Positions 8,572 to 17,478 of a stretch of DNA of 63,637 nt are shown here, one piece after another (position 1 is the stretch's first letter; each line of letters begins with the position of its first letter). The position numbers and the translations under genes were made by a program. The notes under the pieces were generated by a model. That model had not been told where the DNA came from. It ran no database searches and saw nothing but the letters and a program-made list of their open reading frames with translations. The stretch is from Streptomyces sp. JHA26 (GTDB lineage: Bacteria; Actinomycetota; Actinomycetes; Streptomycetales; Streptomycetaceae), in assembly GCF_002005565.1 (NCBI RefSeq), contig NZ_BDJC01000042.1, forward strand, positions 1-63,637. The letters run 5' to 3'.

Positions 8572-9505
8572 GGGCGACCACCTGCCGGCACGCCTCCACG
8601 TACCCCCGCACCAGCGGGAGCTCCTCGTCCTCCCGGCGCCAGGCGAGCGCGTAGCGGCTGGGGCTCAGCCCGCGGACCGGGCGGGTGGTGACGCCGCCCA
8701 GGGTGATCAGCGGGGCGTTGCCCGTGGCGACGAGGCAGATGCCGAGGCCGGCGGCGAGGGCCTCGTACGTCTCCTCCGTACCGGCGATCTCCGCGCCGAT
8801 GCGCGGGGGCCCGCCGGTGCCCGCGGCCGGGCCGCGCCGTTCGCCCAGGGCGCTGCGTTCGTCCAGCGCCAGCCAGAAGTCGCGCAGGACGCCCGCCTCC
8901 CGCGGCAGGGCGAGGAACGGCTCGTCGACCAGGTCCGCGAAGTCGACCTCGGAGCGGGCCGCGAGCGGGTGGGTGTCGGGAAGGGCGACCAGACGGGGTT
9001 CCTCGGCGACCGTGGTCCACGCGTAGCGGCCGGCGTCGGGCAGCGGCAGCCACACGTAGGCGACGTCGGCCGTGCCGTCGGCCAGGCCCGCGGTCGGGTC
9101 GTGCCAGCTCAGCTGCCGCAGACGGGGCAGTGCCCCGGGGTGGGCCGCCGTGAACCGGGAGCGGATCGCCGGCAGCAGGCCGCCGCGTCCGGGGCTGGTG
9201 CTCATGCCGATCACCAGGGTGCCGCGCCGCGCCGCCAGCGCCTCCCGTACCGCCGCCGCTCCCTCGGTCCAGTCGGCCAGCACCCGCCGGGCGTACGGCA
9301 GCAGTGCCGTGCCCGCCTCGGTGAGCGTCACGCCGCGCGGCTCGCGCCGGAACAGTTCGGCACCCACCTGCCGTTCCAGCGCCCGGATCTGCTTGCTCAG
9401 CGCCGGCTGGGACACGTACAGCCGCTCGGCCGCCCGCGTGAAGTGCAGTTCCTCGGCCACCGCCGCGAAGTAGCGCAGCTCCCGCACGTGCACGTCCGTT
9501 GTCAT
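8564..9505 (-). CDS. LysR-family transcriptional regulator
   Basis: 313 aa. The N-terminal winged helix-turn-helix reads ELRYFAAVAEELHFTRAA, then LYVSQPALSKQIRALE, which is the canonical LysR signature. The rest is a periplasmic-binding-protein-like effector domain. It overlaps the M14 peptidase gene downstream, an arrangement in which the regulator and its enzyme share a transcript. An SDR gene starts divergently at 9602, so the 96-bp gap probably holds promoters in both directions and the LysR operator. The co-inducer is unknown. Confidence 0.92.
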   Translation of the reverse strand: MTTDVHVRELRYFAAVAEELHFTRAAERLYVSQPALSKQIRALERQVGAELFRREPRGVTLTEAGTALLPYARRVLADWTEGAAAVREALAARRGTLVIGMSTSPGRGGLLPAIRSRFTAAHPGALPRLRQLSWHDPTAGLADGTADVAYVWLPLPDAGRYAWTTVAEEPRLVALPDTHPLAARSEVDFADLVDEPFLALPREAGVLRDFWLALDERSALGERRGPAAGTGGPPRIGAEIAGTEETYEALAAGLGICLVATGNAPLITLGGVTTRPVRGLSPSRYALAWRREDEELPLVRGYVEACRQVVARG

Positions 9506-9601
9506 GACCGTTGGCTATCACCCTGGGTCTTGGACGGGCAACAGCCTTTCCCGGCAGGGTGGTTGACGGTTGCAGGACAGGCGGACGACGAGGGGGCCGG
9601 C

Positions 9602-10432
9602 ATGAACAAGGTGTGGCTGATCACGGGGGCGAGCAGCGGTTTCGGGCGGGCGATCGCCGAGGCGGCCCTGGCCGAGGGCGACGTGGTCGTCGGTGCGGCG
9701 CGGCGGCCCGAGGGGCTGGACGACCTGGTGGCCGCCCACCCCGACCAGATGGAGGCGGTGCGCCTGGACGTCGCCGACACGGCCGCCGCCGAGGCCGCCG
9801 TACGGGACGTGGTGGCGCGGCACGGGCGGATCGACGTGCTGGTCAACAACGCGGGCCGCACGCACGTCGGCGCCTTCGAGGAGACGGGCGAGGACGAGCT
9901 GCGCGCCCTGTTCGACGTGCACGTCTTCGGGCCGGCCGCGCTGACGCGGGCCGCGCTGCCGCACATGCGGGAGCGGCGCTCGGGCGCGATCGTGCAGATG
10001 AGCAGCATGGGCGGGCAGATGTCCTTCGCGGGCTTCTCGGCGTACAGCGGGACGAAGTTCGCGCTGGAGGGAATGAGCGAGGGGCTCGCGGACGAGGTGC
10101 GGGAGTTCGGGATCAAGGTGCTGATCGTGGAGCCGGGCGCCTTCCGCACCGGCCTGTTCGCGAGCGGCGCGGCCGGGCTCAGCGCGGACAGCGGCGTGTA
10201 CGCCAAGGTGAGCGAGACCCGCGGGCTCGTCACCGGCGGCGACGGCAGCCAGCCCGGCGACCCGGCCAAGGCGGCGGCCCTCGTCCTCGCCGCGCTGGCG
10301 GCCGACGACACCCCGCTGCGGCTGCCGCTCGGCGACGACGGTGTCAGCGCGGTCCTCGGCCACCTCGACCAGGTGCGGGCGGACGTGACGGCCTGGGAGA
10401 AGCGCACGAGGGCCACGGGCTTCGACGACTGA
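9602..10432 (+). CDS. Short-chain dehydrogenase/reductase
   Basis: 276 aa from ATG 9602 with GACGAGG upstream. The Rossmann NAD(P) motif GASSGFGRAIAE is at the N-terminus, NNAG marks strand 4, and the active-site pair Y-x-x-x-K is in SAYSGTKFALEG, preceded by the catalytic Ser region QMSSMGG. The length and the PGAFRTGLF segment after the active site fit a classical SDR of the broad oxidoreductase group. The substrate is unknown. Its divergent position to the LysR gene suggests possible control by that regulator. Confidence 0.92.
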   Translation: MNKVWLITGASSGFGRAIAEAALAEGDVVVGAARRPEGLDDLVAAHPDQMEAVRLDVADTAAAEAAVRDVVARHGRIDVLVNNAGRTHVGAFEETGEDELRALFDVHVFGPAALTRAALPHMRERRSGAIVQMSSMGGQMSFAGFSAYSGTKFALEGMSEGLADEVREFGIKVLIVEPGAFRTGLFASGAAGLSADSGVYAKVSETRGLVTGGDGSQPGDPAKAAALVLAALAADDTPLRLPLGDDGVSAVLGHLDQVRADVTAWEKRTRATGFDD

Positions 10433-10629
10433 GACGCCCACCGGCCGGGAGAGGGCGACCCCTTCGGGGCGCCCCCCGGAACCGTCGTCCCTGATCTCGC
10501 GTACCGCACCGCCCGGAGCGCACGGCCGCGCGCCTACCATGCGATCAGTCACGCGGCCGTGCGCTCCGGGCGGCCGCTCCCAGCCCGCGGGGCCCTCGCG
10601 CCGCCGCACGGATCAGGAGTACGGCACCC

Positions 10630-11778
10630 GTGTCCATACCGCCGCCCCCCGGTCCCCAGGGACCGTACTCCCCAGGGCCGTACCCCCAAGGGCCGTACCT
10701 CCAGGGGCCGTACCCCCCGCAGCAGGGCCCCTACGGGGCGTACCCGCGGCAGGCGCCCGTCAACGGCGTGGCCATCGCCGCGCTCGTCCTCGGCCTGCTC
10801 TGCTTCCTGCCGGCGGTCGGACTCGTGCTCGGCCTGGTCGCCCTGCGCCAGATCAGGAGGAAGGGCGAGCGGGGCAAGGGGCTCGCCGTGGCCGGTTCCG
10901 TGCTCTCCTCCGTGGGTCTCGCCCTGTGGGTGGTGTCGCTCTCCACGGGTGCCGCAGCCGATTTCTGGCAGGGTTTCAGGGACGCCGCGCGGGGTGAGGG
11001 CACCGCGTACGCGCTCTCCGAGGGCGAGTGCTTCACCACGCCCGGCGGATCCCTGCAAGGGGTCGCCTACGACGTCGACGTGGTGCCCTGCGCGCAGGAG
11101 CACGACGGCGAGGTGTTCGCCGCCTTCGACCTGCCCGGCGGTCCCTACCCCGGCGACGACGAGATCACCCGGTCCGCCGACGTCCGGTGCTACGCGCTCC
11201 AGGACGCCTACGCCATGGACCGCTGGGCCCTGCCGACGGACGTCGACGTGTACTACCTGACGCCGACCCGGCAGAGCTGGCGCACGGGCGACCGCGAGGT
11301 CACCTGCCTGTTCGGCAACACGGACGAGCGGGGCACGCTGACCGGCTCGCTGCGCAACGACGCCAGGACGCTCGACCCGCACCAGCACGCCTACCTGACG
11401 GCGGAGGGCGTACTCAACCGGGCCATGGACGAGGTGCCCGAGGCCGAGGCCGTCGAGGACGACTTCCCGGCGTACGGGGTCTGGGCGGGGCAGGTGTCCG
11501 AGGCGCTGGTCCAGGAGACCGGGATGCTGCGCGGGCACAGCTGGCCCGCCGGGGCCGAGCGGCAGGTCGCCGATCTGCTCGAGGACCTCGAGGCGGCGCG
11601 GGAGGAATGGAGCCTGGCGGCCGCGGCCACCGACGTCGACACGTACTACGAGCACTACGACAAGGGCTTCGACCTCGTCGAGGCCGACACGACGGTCACC
11701 GCACGCGAGGCCCTCGGGCTGTCCACGACACCACCGGTCTACGAGGACGGGGGAGACGACGCCGGCCTGGAGGTGTGA
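10630..11778 (+). CDS. DUF4190 / septum-formation-domain membrane protein
   Basis: 382 aa from GTG 10630. Residues 1-42 are a Pro/Gly/Tyr-rich tail built of PYxQGP repeats. Residues about 45-105 form two membrane helices of the DUF4190 type, NGVAIAALVLGLL and GLAVAGSVLSSVG. The rest is extracytoplasmic, with GECFTTP and VPCAQEHDGEVFA, which match the septum-formation-like domain found in actinobacterial membrane proteins. The repeats are an in-frame coding feature, not a mobile repeat. The function is not known; a cell-envelope role is likely. Confidence 0.82.
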   Translation: MSIPPPPGPQGPYSPGPYPQGPYLQGPYPPQQGPYGAYPRQAPVNGVAIAALVLGLLCFLPAVGLVLGLVALRQIRRKGERGKGLAVAGSVLSSVGLALWVVSLSTGAAADFWQGFRDAARGEGTAYALSEGECFTTPGGSLQGVAYDVDVVPCAQEHDGEVFAAFDLPGGPYPGDDEITRSADVRCYALQDAYAMDRWALPTDVDVYYLTPTRQSWRTGDREVTCLFGNTDERGTLTGSLRNDARTLDPHQHAYLTAEGVLNRAMDEVPEAEAVEDDFPAYGVWAGQVSEALVQETGMLRGHSWPAGAERQVADLLEDLEAAREEWSLAAAATDVDTYYEHYDKGFDLVEADTTVTAREALGLSTTPPVYEDGGDDAGLEV

Positions 11779-11925
11779 GGGCGTCCACAGCGGGGAGAAA
11801 GTGCCTGCGTGAAGCCCCCGGGCGGCCCATGTCATCACATCGAGTGATTCTTTGGCCTTTACTTGCCTGACACAACCTACGGTTGCCACGCTGTTGCTGT
11901 CTGTACAACCCGATGGGAGCGGCCA
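11779..11925. other. Promoter region of the GntR gene
   Basis: 147 bp with a clearly lower GC content around 11835-11905, as expected for a promoter or operator. No -35/-10 pair with good spacing could be fixed. TTGCCT followed by TACGGT is spaced too closely. Confidence 0.3.
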
Positions 11926-12678
11926 GTGACATTCGGTGAGCAGCCGGCGTACCTGCGTGTCGCGGGTGATCTCCGCAAGAAGATCGTCGACGGCCTGCTG
12001 GCGCCGCACACCCGCCTCCCCTCCCAGGCCAGGATCCGCGAGGAGTACGGCGTCTCGGACACCGTCGCCCTGGAGGCGCGCAAGGTGCTCATGGCCGAAG
12101 GACTGGTCGAGGGCCGCTCGGGTTCCGGCACCTACGTGCGCGAGCGGCCCGTGCCCCGGCGCATCGCACGCTCCGGATACCGGCCGGCCGGCGGTGCCAC
12201 GCCCTTCCGGCAGGAGCAGGCCGACGCGGGGTCCCGCGGCACGTGGGAGTCCCGCAGCGAACAGACCGAGGCGAGCGGCGCCGTCGCCGAGCGGCTCGGG
12301 ATCGAGCCCGGGGACCGGGTGATGTGCACGCGGTACGTCTTCCGGGAGGGCGGTGAGGCGATGATGCTCTCGACCTCGTGGGAACCGCTCGACCTCACCG
12401 GCCGCACGCCCGTGATGCTGCCCGAGGAGGGCCCGCTCGGCGGCATGGGCGTCGTCGAGCGGATGGCCGCCATCGACGTCGTCGTGGACAACGTCACCGA
12501 GGAGGTCGGCGCCCGTCCCGGCCTCGCCGAGGAGCTGCTCGCCCTGGGCGGCGTCCCCGGGCACGTGGTGCTGGTCGTCCAGCGCACCTTCTACGCCTCG
12601 GGCCGCGCGGTCGAGACGGCCGACGTGGTCGTCCCGGCCGACCGGTACCGGGTGGCGTACCACCTGCCCGTCAAATAG
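11926..12678 (+). CDS. GntR/HutC-family transcriptional regulator
   Basis: About 250 aa from GTG 11926, with GATGGGAG just upstream. Residues 1-72 form the winged helix domain (AYLRVAGDLRKKIVDG, LPSQARIREEYGVS, EGRSGSGTYV), with the usual GSGTYV at its end. Residues about 100-245 form the UTRA ligand-binding domain of HutC-type repressors, ending TADVVVPADRYRVAYHL. It may control itself or nearby genes; no linked transporter or catabolic gene identifies the ligand. Confidence 0.92.
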   Translation: MTFGEQPAYLRVAGDLRKKIVDGLLAPHTRLPSQARIREEYGVSDTVALEARKVLMAEGLVEGRSGSGTYVRERPVPRRIARSGYRPAGGATPFRQEQADAGSRGTWESRSEQTEASGAVAERLGIEPGDRVMCTRYVFREGGEAMMLSTSWEPLDLTGRTPVMLPEEGPLGGMGVVERMAAIDVVVDNVTEEVGARPGLAEELLALGGVPGHVVLVVQRTFYASGRAVETADVVVPADRYRVAYHLPVK

Positions 12679-13086
12679 GGCGCCCGCCCGTCGGCCGGGG
12701 TCGGACCCGTCGGCCGGGCCGTCCGCCGTCAACGGGCCCGCCCGCTCTGTGAGATGGCGCACGCCTTCGTGCGCCCCTCGCGCCCCCTCGCCCGCGTCCG
12801 CCTCGTGTTCCGCGTCCCCGGGACACCGTCCCGCACCGCGCCGTTTCGGTCGTTCTCGCAGGTCGTCTCCGTCCTGCCGCCTACACCCCTGACCGGAAGC
12901 ATCGGTATCCCGGGAGGGCGCGTCGGCCCTCGTGCGCCCCCTGCGTTCTGGCTGGTTGCGTACCCCTTTGTGAAAAGCCGTATTCGCTGCGTGAAGGTTG
13001 GGCGTAGGCTCGGGCATATGCGGATTGCGGTTTCCTCCACGGACGGGGCGTGAGGAGGAACGCGGGGTGGGAAGCGGAGGGGCGCG
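12679..13086. other. Intergenic region, no gene recognised
   Basis: The open frames here look like GC shadows: their predicted proteins are Arg/Pro-rich without motifs. Direct repeats cccgtcggccggg occur near 12688 and 12708. A less GC-rich patch at about 12950-13035 probably holds the promoter of the small gene at 13087. Confidence 0.4.
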
Positions 13087-13278
13087 ATGAACGACAGCAC
13101 GGTCACTCTTCCCTGGCTGGTGTTCCGCCAGGACGACAACGGCAATCGCTACCGCGTGGGCCGGTACGCGACACGGGCCGAGGCCCAGAAGATCGCGGAC
13201 ACCCTCGACGGCCGCGGGCACAAGCAGCTCTACTGGATCGAGAAACTCGGCCCGGACACCACCGGCCCGGCCGACTGA
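13087..13278 (+). CDS. Small SPOR-like conserved protein
   Basis: 63 aa from ATG 13087, with GGAGGGG upstream. The sequence has FRQDDNGNRYRVGRYATRAEAQKIADTLDGRG, a beta-alpha pattern like half a SPOR-type fold, in which a residue-skipping strand is followed by an EAQKIA helix. Small proteins of this kind are common and conserved in Streptomyces. There is no signal peptide or membrane segment. The function is unknown. It stands 46 bp before the Nudix gene on the same strand. Confidence 0.75.
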   Translation: MNDSTVTLPWLVFRQDDNGNRYRVGRYATRAEAQKIADTLDGRGHKQLYWIEKLGPDTTGPAD

Positions 13279-13311
13279 CCCGGCGCCCCGCCGAGCCGTC
13301 CGGCCAGGCCC

Positions 13312-13317
13312 TAGGCT
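13312..13317 (+). promoter_or_regulatory. Possible leaderless -10 box of the Nudix gene
   Basis: TAGGCT ends 7 nt before the ATG at 13325, and no ribosome binding site is present. This placement fits a leaderless transcript. Confidence 0.45.
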
Positions 13318-13324
13318 CCACGGC

Positions 13325-13747
13325 ATGACGGAACGGATCGTGGTGGGCGCCGCGCTGCTCGACGGGGGGCGCCTGCTCGCCGCTCGGCGCAGCGCGCCGG
13401 CCGAACTGGCCGGACGCTGGGAGCTGCCCGGCGGCAAGGTGGAGGCGGGCGAGACGCCCGAGGCGGCCCTCGTGCGTGAACTGCGCGAGGAACTCGGCGT
13501 GGCGGCCGGGATCGGCGAGCGCGTCCCGGGGCAGTGGCCGCTGAGACCCCCGTACGTCCTCCAGGTGTGGACCGCCCGCCTGCTGCCCGGCTCCGCCGCG
13601 CCCGAACCCCTCGAGGACCACGACGCCCTGCGCTGGCTCACCCCCGCGGAGGTCTGGGACGTGCCCTGGCTCGACCAGGACGTGCCGGCCGTCGAGCGGG
13701 CGCTCGCGCACCTGTCACCGGAGGCGGACGACGCGCGGGGCGCGTAG
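13325..13747 (+). CDS. mutT: Nudix hydrolase, MutT-like
   Basis: 140 aa. The Nudix box is complete: GGKVEAGE, then REL-REELGV with the metal-binding glutamates, matching G-x5-E-x7-R-E-x2-E-E-x-G. Upstream AARRSAPAELAGRWELPGG is typical of MutT-type (8-oxo-dGTP or related) hydrolases. The gene symbol marks the subfamily, not a proven activity; CTP- or other NTP-specific relatives look similar. It probably removes oxidised or aberrant nucleotides. Confidence 0.88.
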   Translation: MTERIVVGAALLDGGRLLAARRSAPAELAGRWELPGGKVEAGETPEAALVRELREELGVAAGIGERVPGQWPLRPPYVLQVWTARLLPGSAAPEPLEDHDALRWLTPAEVWDVPWLDQDVPAVERALAHLSPEADDARGA

Positions 13748-13897
13748 GGGAGCCGGTGCGGGCGCCCCCGCACGCCGCCGGTGCTTCCACGCGCTCGCGC
13801 GTTCCGGGACGGCCCCCGGACGGTACCGGTCCCACGAATCGGGTATGGGCCCATTAACCCCACGAAACCGGACGGGGTGGGGTTGCCGGCCGGGGAT

Positions 13898-14308
13898 GTG
13901 AGCGGCGTGATCAGGACCGAAGGCGACTGCGTCGAATGGGTCTTTCCGGGGCAGCCGGACGCCGTGCGGACCGCGCGCTCCCTCGTCCGCGACCGGCTGC
14001 GCGACTGGGGCCTCGACGACGTCGGCGACATCACCGCCCTGCTGGTCAGCGAGCTGGTCACCAACGCCCTGCGGCACGCCACCGGCCCCATCGGGGTCCG
14101 TCTCGTCCACCACCCCGGCGGTCTGGACGGCGTCCTGCTCGTGGAGGTCTCCGACCCGCTCCCGGACCTCCCCCGCGAACGCGCCGCCCGCCCCGAGGAC
14201 GAGGGCGGCCGGGGACTGCAGCTGGTGGCCTCCTCCGCCCGCCGCTGGGGCACCCGGCCCGGAGGGACCGGCAAGACGGTCTGGTTCGAACTCACGGTGC
14301 CGGAATGA
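13898..14308 (+). CDS. Small anti-sigma-type ATP-binding protein (HATPase_c, RsbW/SpoIIAB-like)
   Basis: About 136 aa from GTG 13898; the frame is open upstream and a start at 13907 is also possible. The N-box is LLVSELVTNALRHA, the G1-type segment is VEVSDPLPDLP, and the G2 region is DEGGRGLQLV, ending GKTVWFEL. This is the GHKL ATPase fold of RsbW-type kinases that act on anti-sigma antagonists. Streptomyces encodes many such stand-alone proteins. It shares the DEGGRGLQLV and GKTVWFEL blocks with the C-terminus of the large sensor protein at 14577, so the two may compete for or share partners. Confidence 0.85.
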   Translation: MSGVIRTEGDCVEWVFPGQPDAVRTARSLVRDRLRDWGLDDVGDITALLVSELVTNALRHATGPIGVRLVHHPGGLDGVLLVEVSDPLPDLPRERAARPEDEGGRGLQLVASSARRWGTRPGGTGKTVWFELTVPE

Positions 14309-14576
14309 CGCGGCGCCGGCCGCGCCGACGCGCCCCGGCGCCCGGTACGGGACCGTCGCCCGGCCGTGCGGGACGGCGGCAGTTGCCGGGTACGTGGTTC
14401 GATGCCGTGCCCGCTGGTTAGAAGACTGGAAGTGTCGTCACGGTCCGGACCGAAAAGCATCGGGACCGTGCTGTGATCGTGAACACCGTGTTGTGCGGCG
14501 CCGTAGTGCTGGATACTGCGGGCAGCCGCCCCCGGTGACCGGTGCCGGGCGTGGTGAGCTGGAGGGGACGGTTCGC

Positions 14577-17237
14577 GTGAGCGAGATACCAGCGAGGGCC
14601 ACGGAGTCCGAGGGCCCGTCGGACGCTGTCCGGGCCGGCGCCACGGGCGCGGCCCGGAGCGCGACGGGCACCGGAGCCGGCAGCGGCCCGTCCGGTGACG
14701 TGCCGTCCGGCGACGCCGTGTGGCAGAGCAGCCCGCCCGGCTCCATGTACGACTACATCAAGGTCGCGTCCTTCTCCATCGGCCCCGACGGCCTCGTCGA
14801 CCAGTGGAGCCTCCGCGCCGAGCAACTGCTCGGCATCCCCGCCGAACACGCCGTCGGCACCGACCCCATCGAGACGTTCATCGACCCCGACCTGCGGGCC
14901 CGGGGCCAGCGCAAGATGGCCGAGATCCTCGACGGGCGCGAGTGGACCGGCGTGGTCCCCTTCCGGGCACCGGCCGTCCGCGCCGAGGGCGGGGGGCGCG
15001 AGCGCCGCGGGCCGCGCGGGCTCGCCGAGGTGTACGTCATGCCGACGCGGACGGAGGACGGCGAGAAGGCCGCCGTCTGCATCGTCGTCGACGTCCGCAC
15101 CCTGCGCAGCATCGAGACCGACCTCGCCGCGTCGCAGGCCATTTTCGGCCAGTCTCCGTTCGGGTTCCTGCTGATCGACCCCGACCTGCGGGTCCGCCGC
15201 GCCAACCAGCGGTTCGCCTCCATCTTCGGCGGCACCCCCGACGACCACCGCGGCAAGGGCGTCCACGACTACCTGCCGCGCGCCGAGGCCGACCGGGTGT
15301 CCGCCACCCTGCGCCGGGTGCTGGAGACCGGCGAGTCCATCACCGACATGCACGTCACGGGCTTCGTGCCCGGCTCCGACGAGCGCCGCCACTGGTCCGT
15401 CAACCTCTACCGCGTGCACAGCGGTTCGGGCCGGCCCATCGGCATCGCCTGGCTCGGCACCGACATCACCGCCCGCCGCGCCGCCGCCCGCGAGGCCGCC
15501 GCCGCCCGGCGCAACCTCGCCCTCCTCAACGACGCCGGCGCCCGCATCGGCAACTCCCTCGACCTGGAGACCACCGCCCGCGAACTCCTCGACGTCGTCG
15601 TCCCCGGCTTCTGCGACCTGGCCACCGTCGACCTCTACCAGGGCCTGCTGGCCGGCGACGAGACACCGCCCGGCCTCGCCGACGGCAGCGCCGAACTGCG
15701 CCGCGTCGCCTTCTCCAGCGCCGTCTCCGACGGGCCCTTCCACGACTCCGGCGAGCGGGTCAAGCTCGGCGCCGTCCACCACTACCCGTTCAACTCGCCC
15801 TGCGCGGACGCCCTGCGCACGGCCCGCCCGCGCACCGTGCCCGCCGAGGACGGCGGTCTCGTGCAGTCCACACTGGCCGTCCCCATGGTCGCCCACGACA
15901 CGGTCGTGGGACTCGCGCAGTTCGCCCGGACCAAGGGCAGCGAGCCGTTCGGGGACCGCGACCGCGACCTCGCCGTGGAACTGGCGGCGCGGGCCGCCGT
16001 CTGCATCGACAACGCCCGCCTCTACCGGCGCGAGCACGAACGCGCGCTGATCCTCCAGCGCTCCCTGCTCCCGCCCGGCGACCCGGAGGCCTCCGGACTC
16101 GACATCGCCTGCCGCTACCTGCCCGGCAGCGCGGCCACCGGCCGGCCCAGCGAGGTCGGCGGCGACTGGTTCGACGTCATCGAACTCCCCGGCCACCGCA
16201 CCGCCCTGGTCGTCGGCGACGTCATGGGACGCGGACTGCGCGCCGCCGTCGCGATGGGCGAACTGCGCACCGCCGTACGGACGCTGGCGCAGCTCGACCT
16301 CGAGCCGGCCGAGGTGCTCTCCCACCTGGACGAGATCGCCCGCGGCCTCGGCGCCCCCGGAGGCGTCCAGCAGGCGACGCGCGCCGCCCGCCGCCCCCGC
16401 GAGAAGGACCTCTCGGAGGTCTACCTGGCGACCTGCGTCTACGCCGTCTACGACTCGGTGACCCGGCGCTGCACCTTCGCCAACGCGGGCCACCTGCCGC
16501 CCGTCCTGGTCGAGCCCGGCGAGTCCGCGCTGATGCTGGACGTCCCGCCGGGCCTGCCGCTCGGAGTCGGCGGCGAGCCGTTCGAGGAGGTCGAGGTCGA
16601 ACTGCCCGAGGGCGCTCTGCTCGCGCTCTACACGGACGGTCTGGTCGAGAGCCGCGACCACCCCCTCGACGAGGGCCTCCAGGCCTTCGTGGGCGCCCTC
16701 ACCGACCCCACGCGTCCCCTGGAGGACGTGTGCGACCAGGTCCTCAACACCCTCGGCTCCCACCACGGCGAGGACGACATCGCCCTGCTGATGGCCCGCG
16801 TCCAGGGCCTGCCCGCCGAGTCCGTCGGCGACTGGACCCTGCCGCGCGAACCGCGCAGCGTGGGCCGGGCCCGCGAATACGCGCGGGCACAGCTGCTCAG
16901 CTGGGACATGGAACCCCTGGTCGACACCACCGAGCTGCTGGTCAGCGAGCTGGTCACCAACGCGCTCCGGTACGGCGAGGGCGAGATCAGGCTCCGCCTC
17001 CTGCTCGACCGCACCCTGGTGTGCGAGGTCTGGGACTCCGGCCTGGTCCAGCCCCGCCGGCGCCGGGCCCGTGACACCGACGAGGGCGGACGTGGCCTGC
17101 AACTGGTCGGTCTGCTCAGCGCGGCCTGGGGCTCACGCCGTACGCCGCGCGGGAAGACGGTGTGGTTCGAACTGCCCCTGCCGGGCGCGGACACCCAGCT
17201 GGCCGACCCGGCGGAGGCCCTGCTCAGCCTCTTCTGA
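14577..17237 (+). CDS. PAS-PAS-GAF-SpoIIE phosphatase-HATPase sensor protein
   Basis: About 886 aa from GTG 14577, chosen for GGAGGGG 9-15 nt upstream. Order: a disordered N-terminus to about 55; PAS 1 (about 57-185, ASFSIGPDGLVDQW); PAS 2 (about 185-300, FGFLLIDPDLRVRRANQRF); GAF (about 320-485); a PP2C/SpoIIE phosphatase (about 500-735) with GGDWFDV, VGDVMGRG, NAGHLPP and LYTDGLVE carrying the metal-binding aspartates; and an anti-sigma-type HATPase (about 745-886) with LLVSELVTNALRY and DEGGRGLQLV. Such proteins read an internal signal and reset a partner-switching cascade by dephosphorylating an anti-anti-sigma factor. Here kinase and phosphatase parts are fused in one chain. No membrane segment is seen. 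Confidence 0.92.
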   Translation: MSEIPARATESEGPSDAVRAGATGAARSATGTGAGSGPSGDVPSGDAVWQSSPPGSMYDYIKVASFSIGPDGLVDQWSLRAEQLLGIPAEHAVGTDPIETFIDPDLRARGQRKMAEILDGREWTGVVPFRAPAVRAEGGGRERRGPRGLAEVYVMPTRTEDGEKAAVCIVVDVRTLRSIETDLAASQAIFGQSPFGFLLIDPDLRVRRANQRFASIFGGTPDDHRGKGVHDYLPRAEADRVSATLRRVLETGESITDMHVTGFVPGSDERRHWSVNLYRVHSGSGRPIGIAWLGTDITARRAAAREAAAARRNLALLNDAGARIGNSLDLETTARELLDVVVPGFCDLATVDLYQGLLAGDETPPGLADGSAELRRVAFSSAVSDGPFHDSGERVKLGAVHHYPFNSPCADALRTARPRTVPAEDGGLVQSTLAVPMVAHDTVVGLAQFARTKGSEPFGDRDRDLAVELAARAAVCIDNARLYRREHERALILQRSLLPPGDPEASGLDIACRYLPGSAATGRPSEVGGDWFDVIELPGHRTALVVGDVMGRGLRAAVAMGELRTAVRTLAQLDLEPAEVLSHLDEIARGLGAPGGVQQATRAARRPREKDLSEVYLATCVYAVYDSVTRRCTFANAGHLPPVLVEPGESALMLDVPPGLPLGVGGEPFEEVEVELPEGALLALYTDGLVESRDHPLDEGLQAFVGALTDPTRPLEDVCDQVLNTLGSHHGEDDIALLMARVQGLPAESVGDWTLPREPRSVGRAREYARAQLLSWDMEPLVDTTELLVSELVTNALRYGEGEIRLRLLLDRTLVCEVWDSGLVQPRRRRARDTDEGGRGLQLVGLLSAAWGSRRTPRGKTVWFELPLPGADTQLADPAEALLSLF

Positions 17238-17355
17238 CGCGCCCCGGTGTCGTCCGCGTCCGGGCCCGCCGGGTGCGGCGTGCCCGGGCGTACCCGGCCA
17301 GCAGCAGCGCCGCCCCGGCCGTGGCCAGGGGCGGCACCAGGTCGGCGGAGATCAT
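17224..17355 (-). CDS. Possible small membrane protein
   Basis: 43-aa frame from ATG 17355. One hydrophobic segment, LVPPLATAGAALLLAGY, is followed by an Arg-rich tail, the pattern of a small tail-anchored protein. It runs convergent to the SpoIIE-type gene, overlapping its last 14 bp, and has no clear ribosome binding site. It could be chance in this GC-rich DNA. Confidence 0.3.
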   Translation of the reverse strand: MISADLVPPLATAGAALLLAGYARARRTRRARTRTTPGRVRRG

Positions 17356-17478
17356 CGCGCCGCACCCCGGACCGCAACCGGAACACCGGTTCGAGTCGTC
17401 CCCACGGGCAACACGCTCGGAGCGTACGCGCCGGATCCGGCCACCGCGACCGGGGACGGCCACAGGGAGGGGAGCGCC

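Noticed and set aside
10650..10750. Repeated ccgtacc/cccag words that look like a repeat array
   Set aside because: They encode the PYxQGP tail of the DUF4190 protein in frame, so they are coding repeats and not CRISPR or a mobile repeat.
12754..13053. Open frame of 99 residues between the GntR gene and the small SPOR-like gene
   Set aside because: Pro/Arg-rich, no ribosome binding site and no protein-like pattern.
10549..14460. Very long open frame on the minus strand
   Set aside because: It covers five well-supported plus-strand genes and its protein is Arg/Gly/Pro-rich without motifs; it is a codon-bias shadow.
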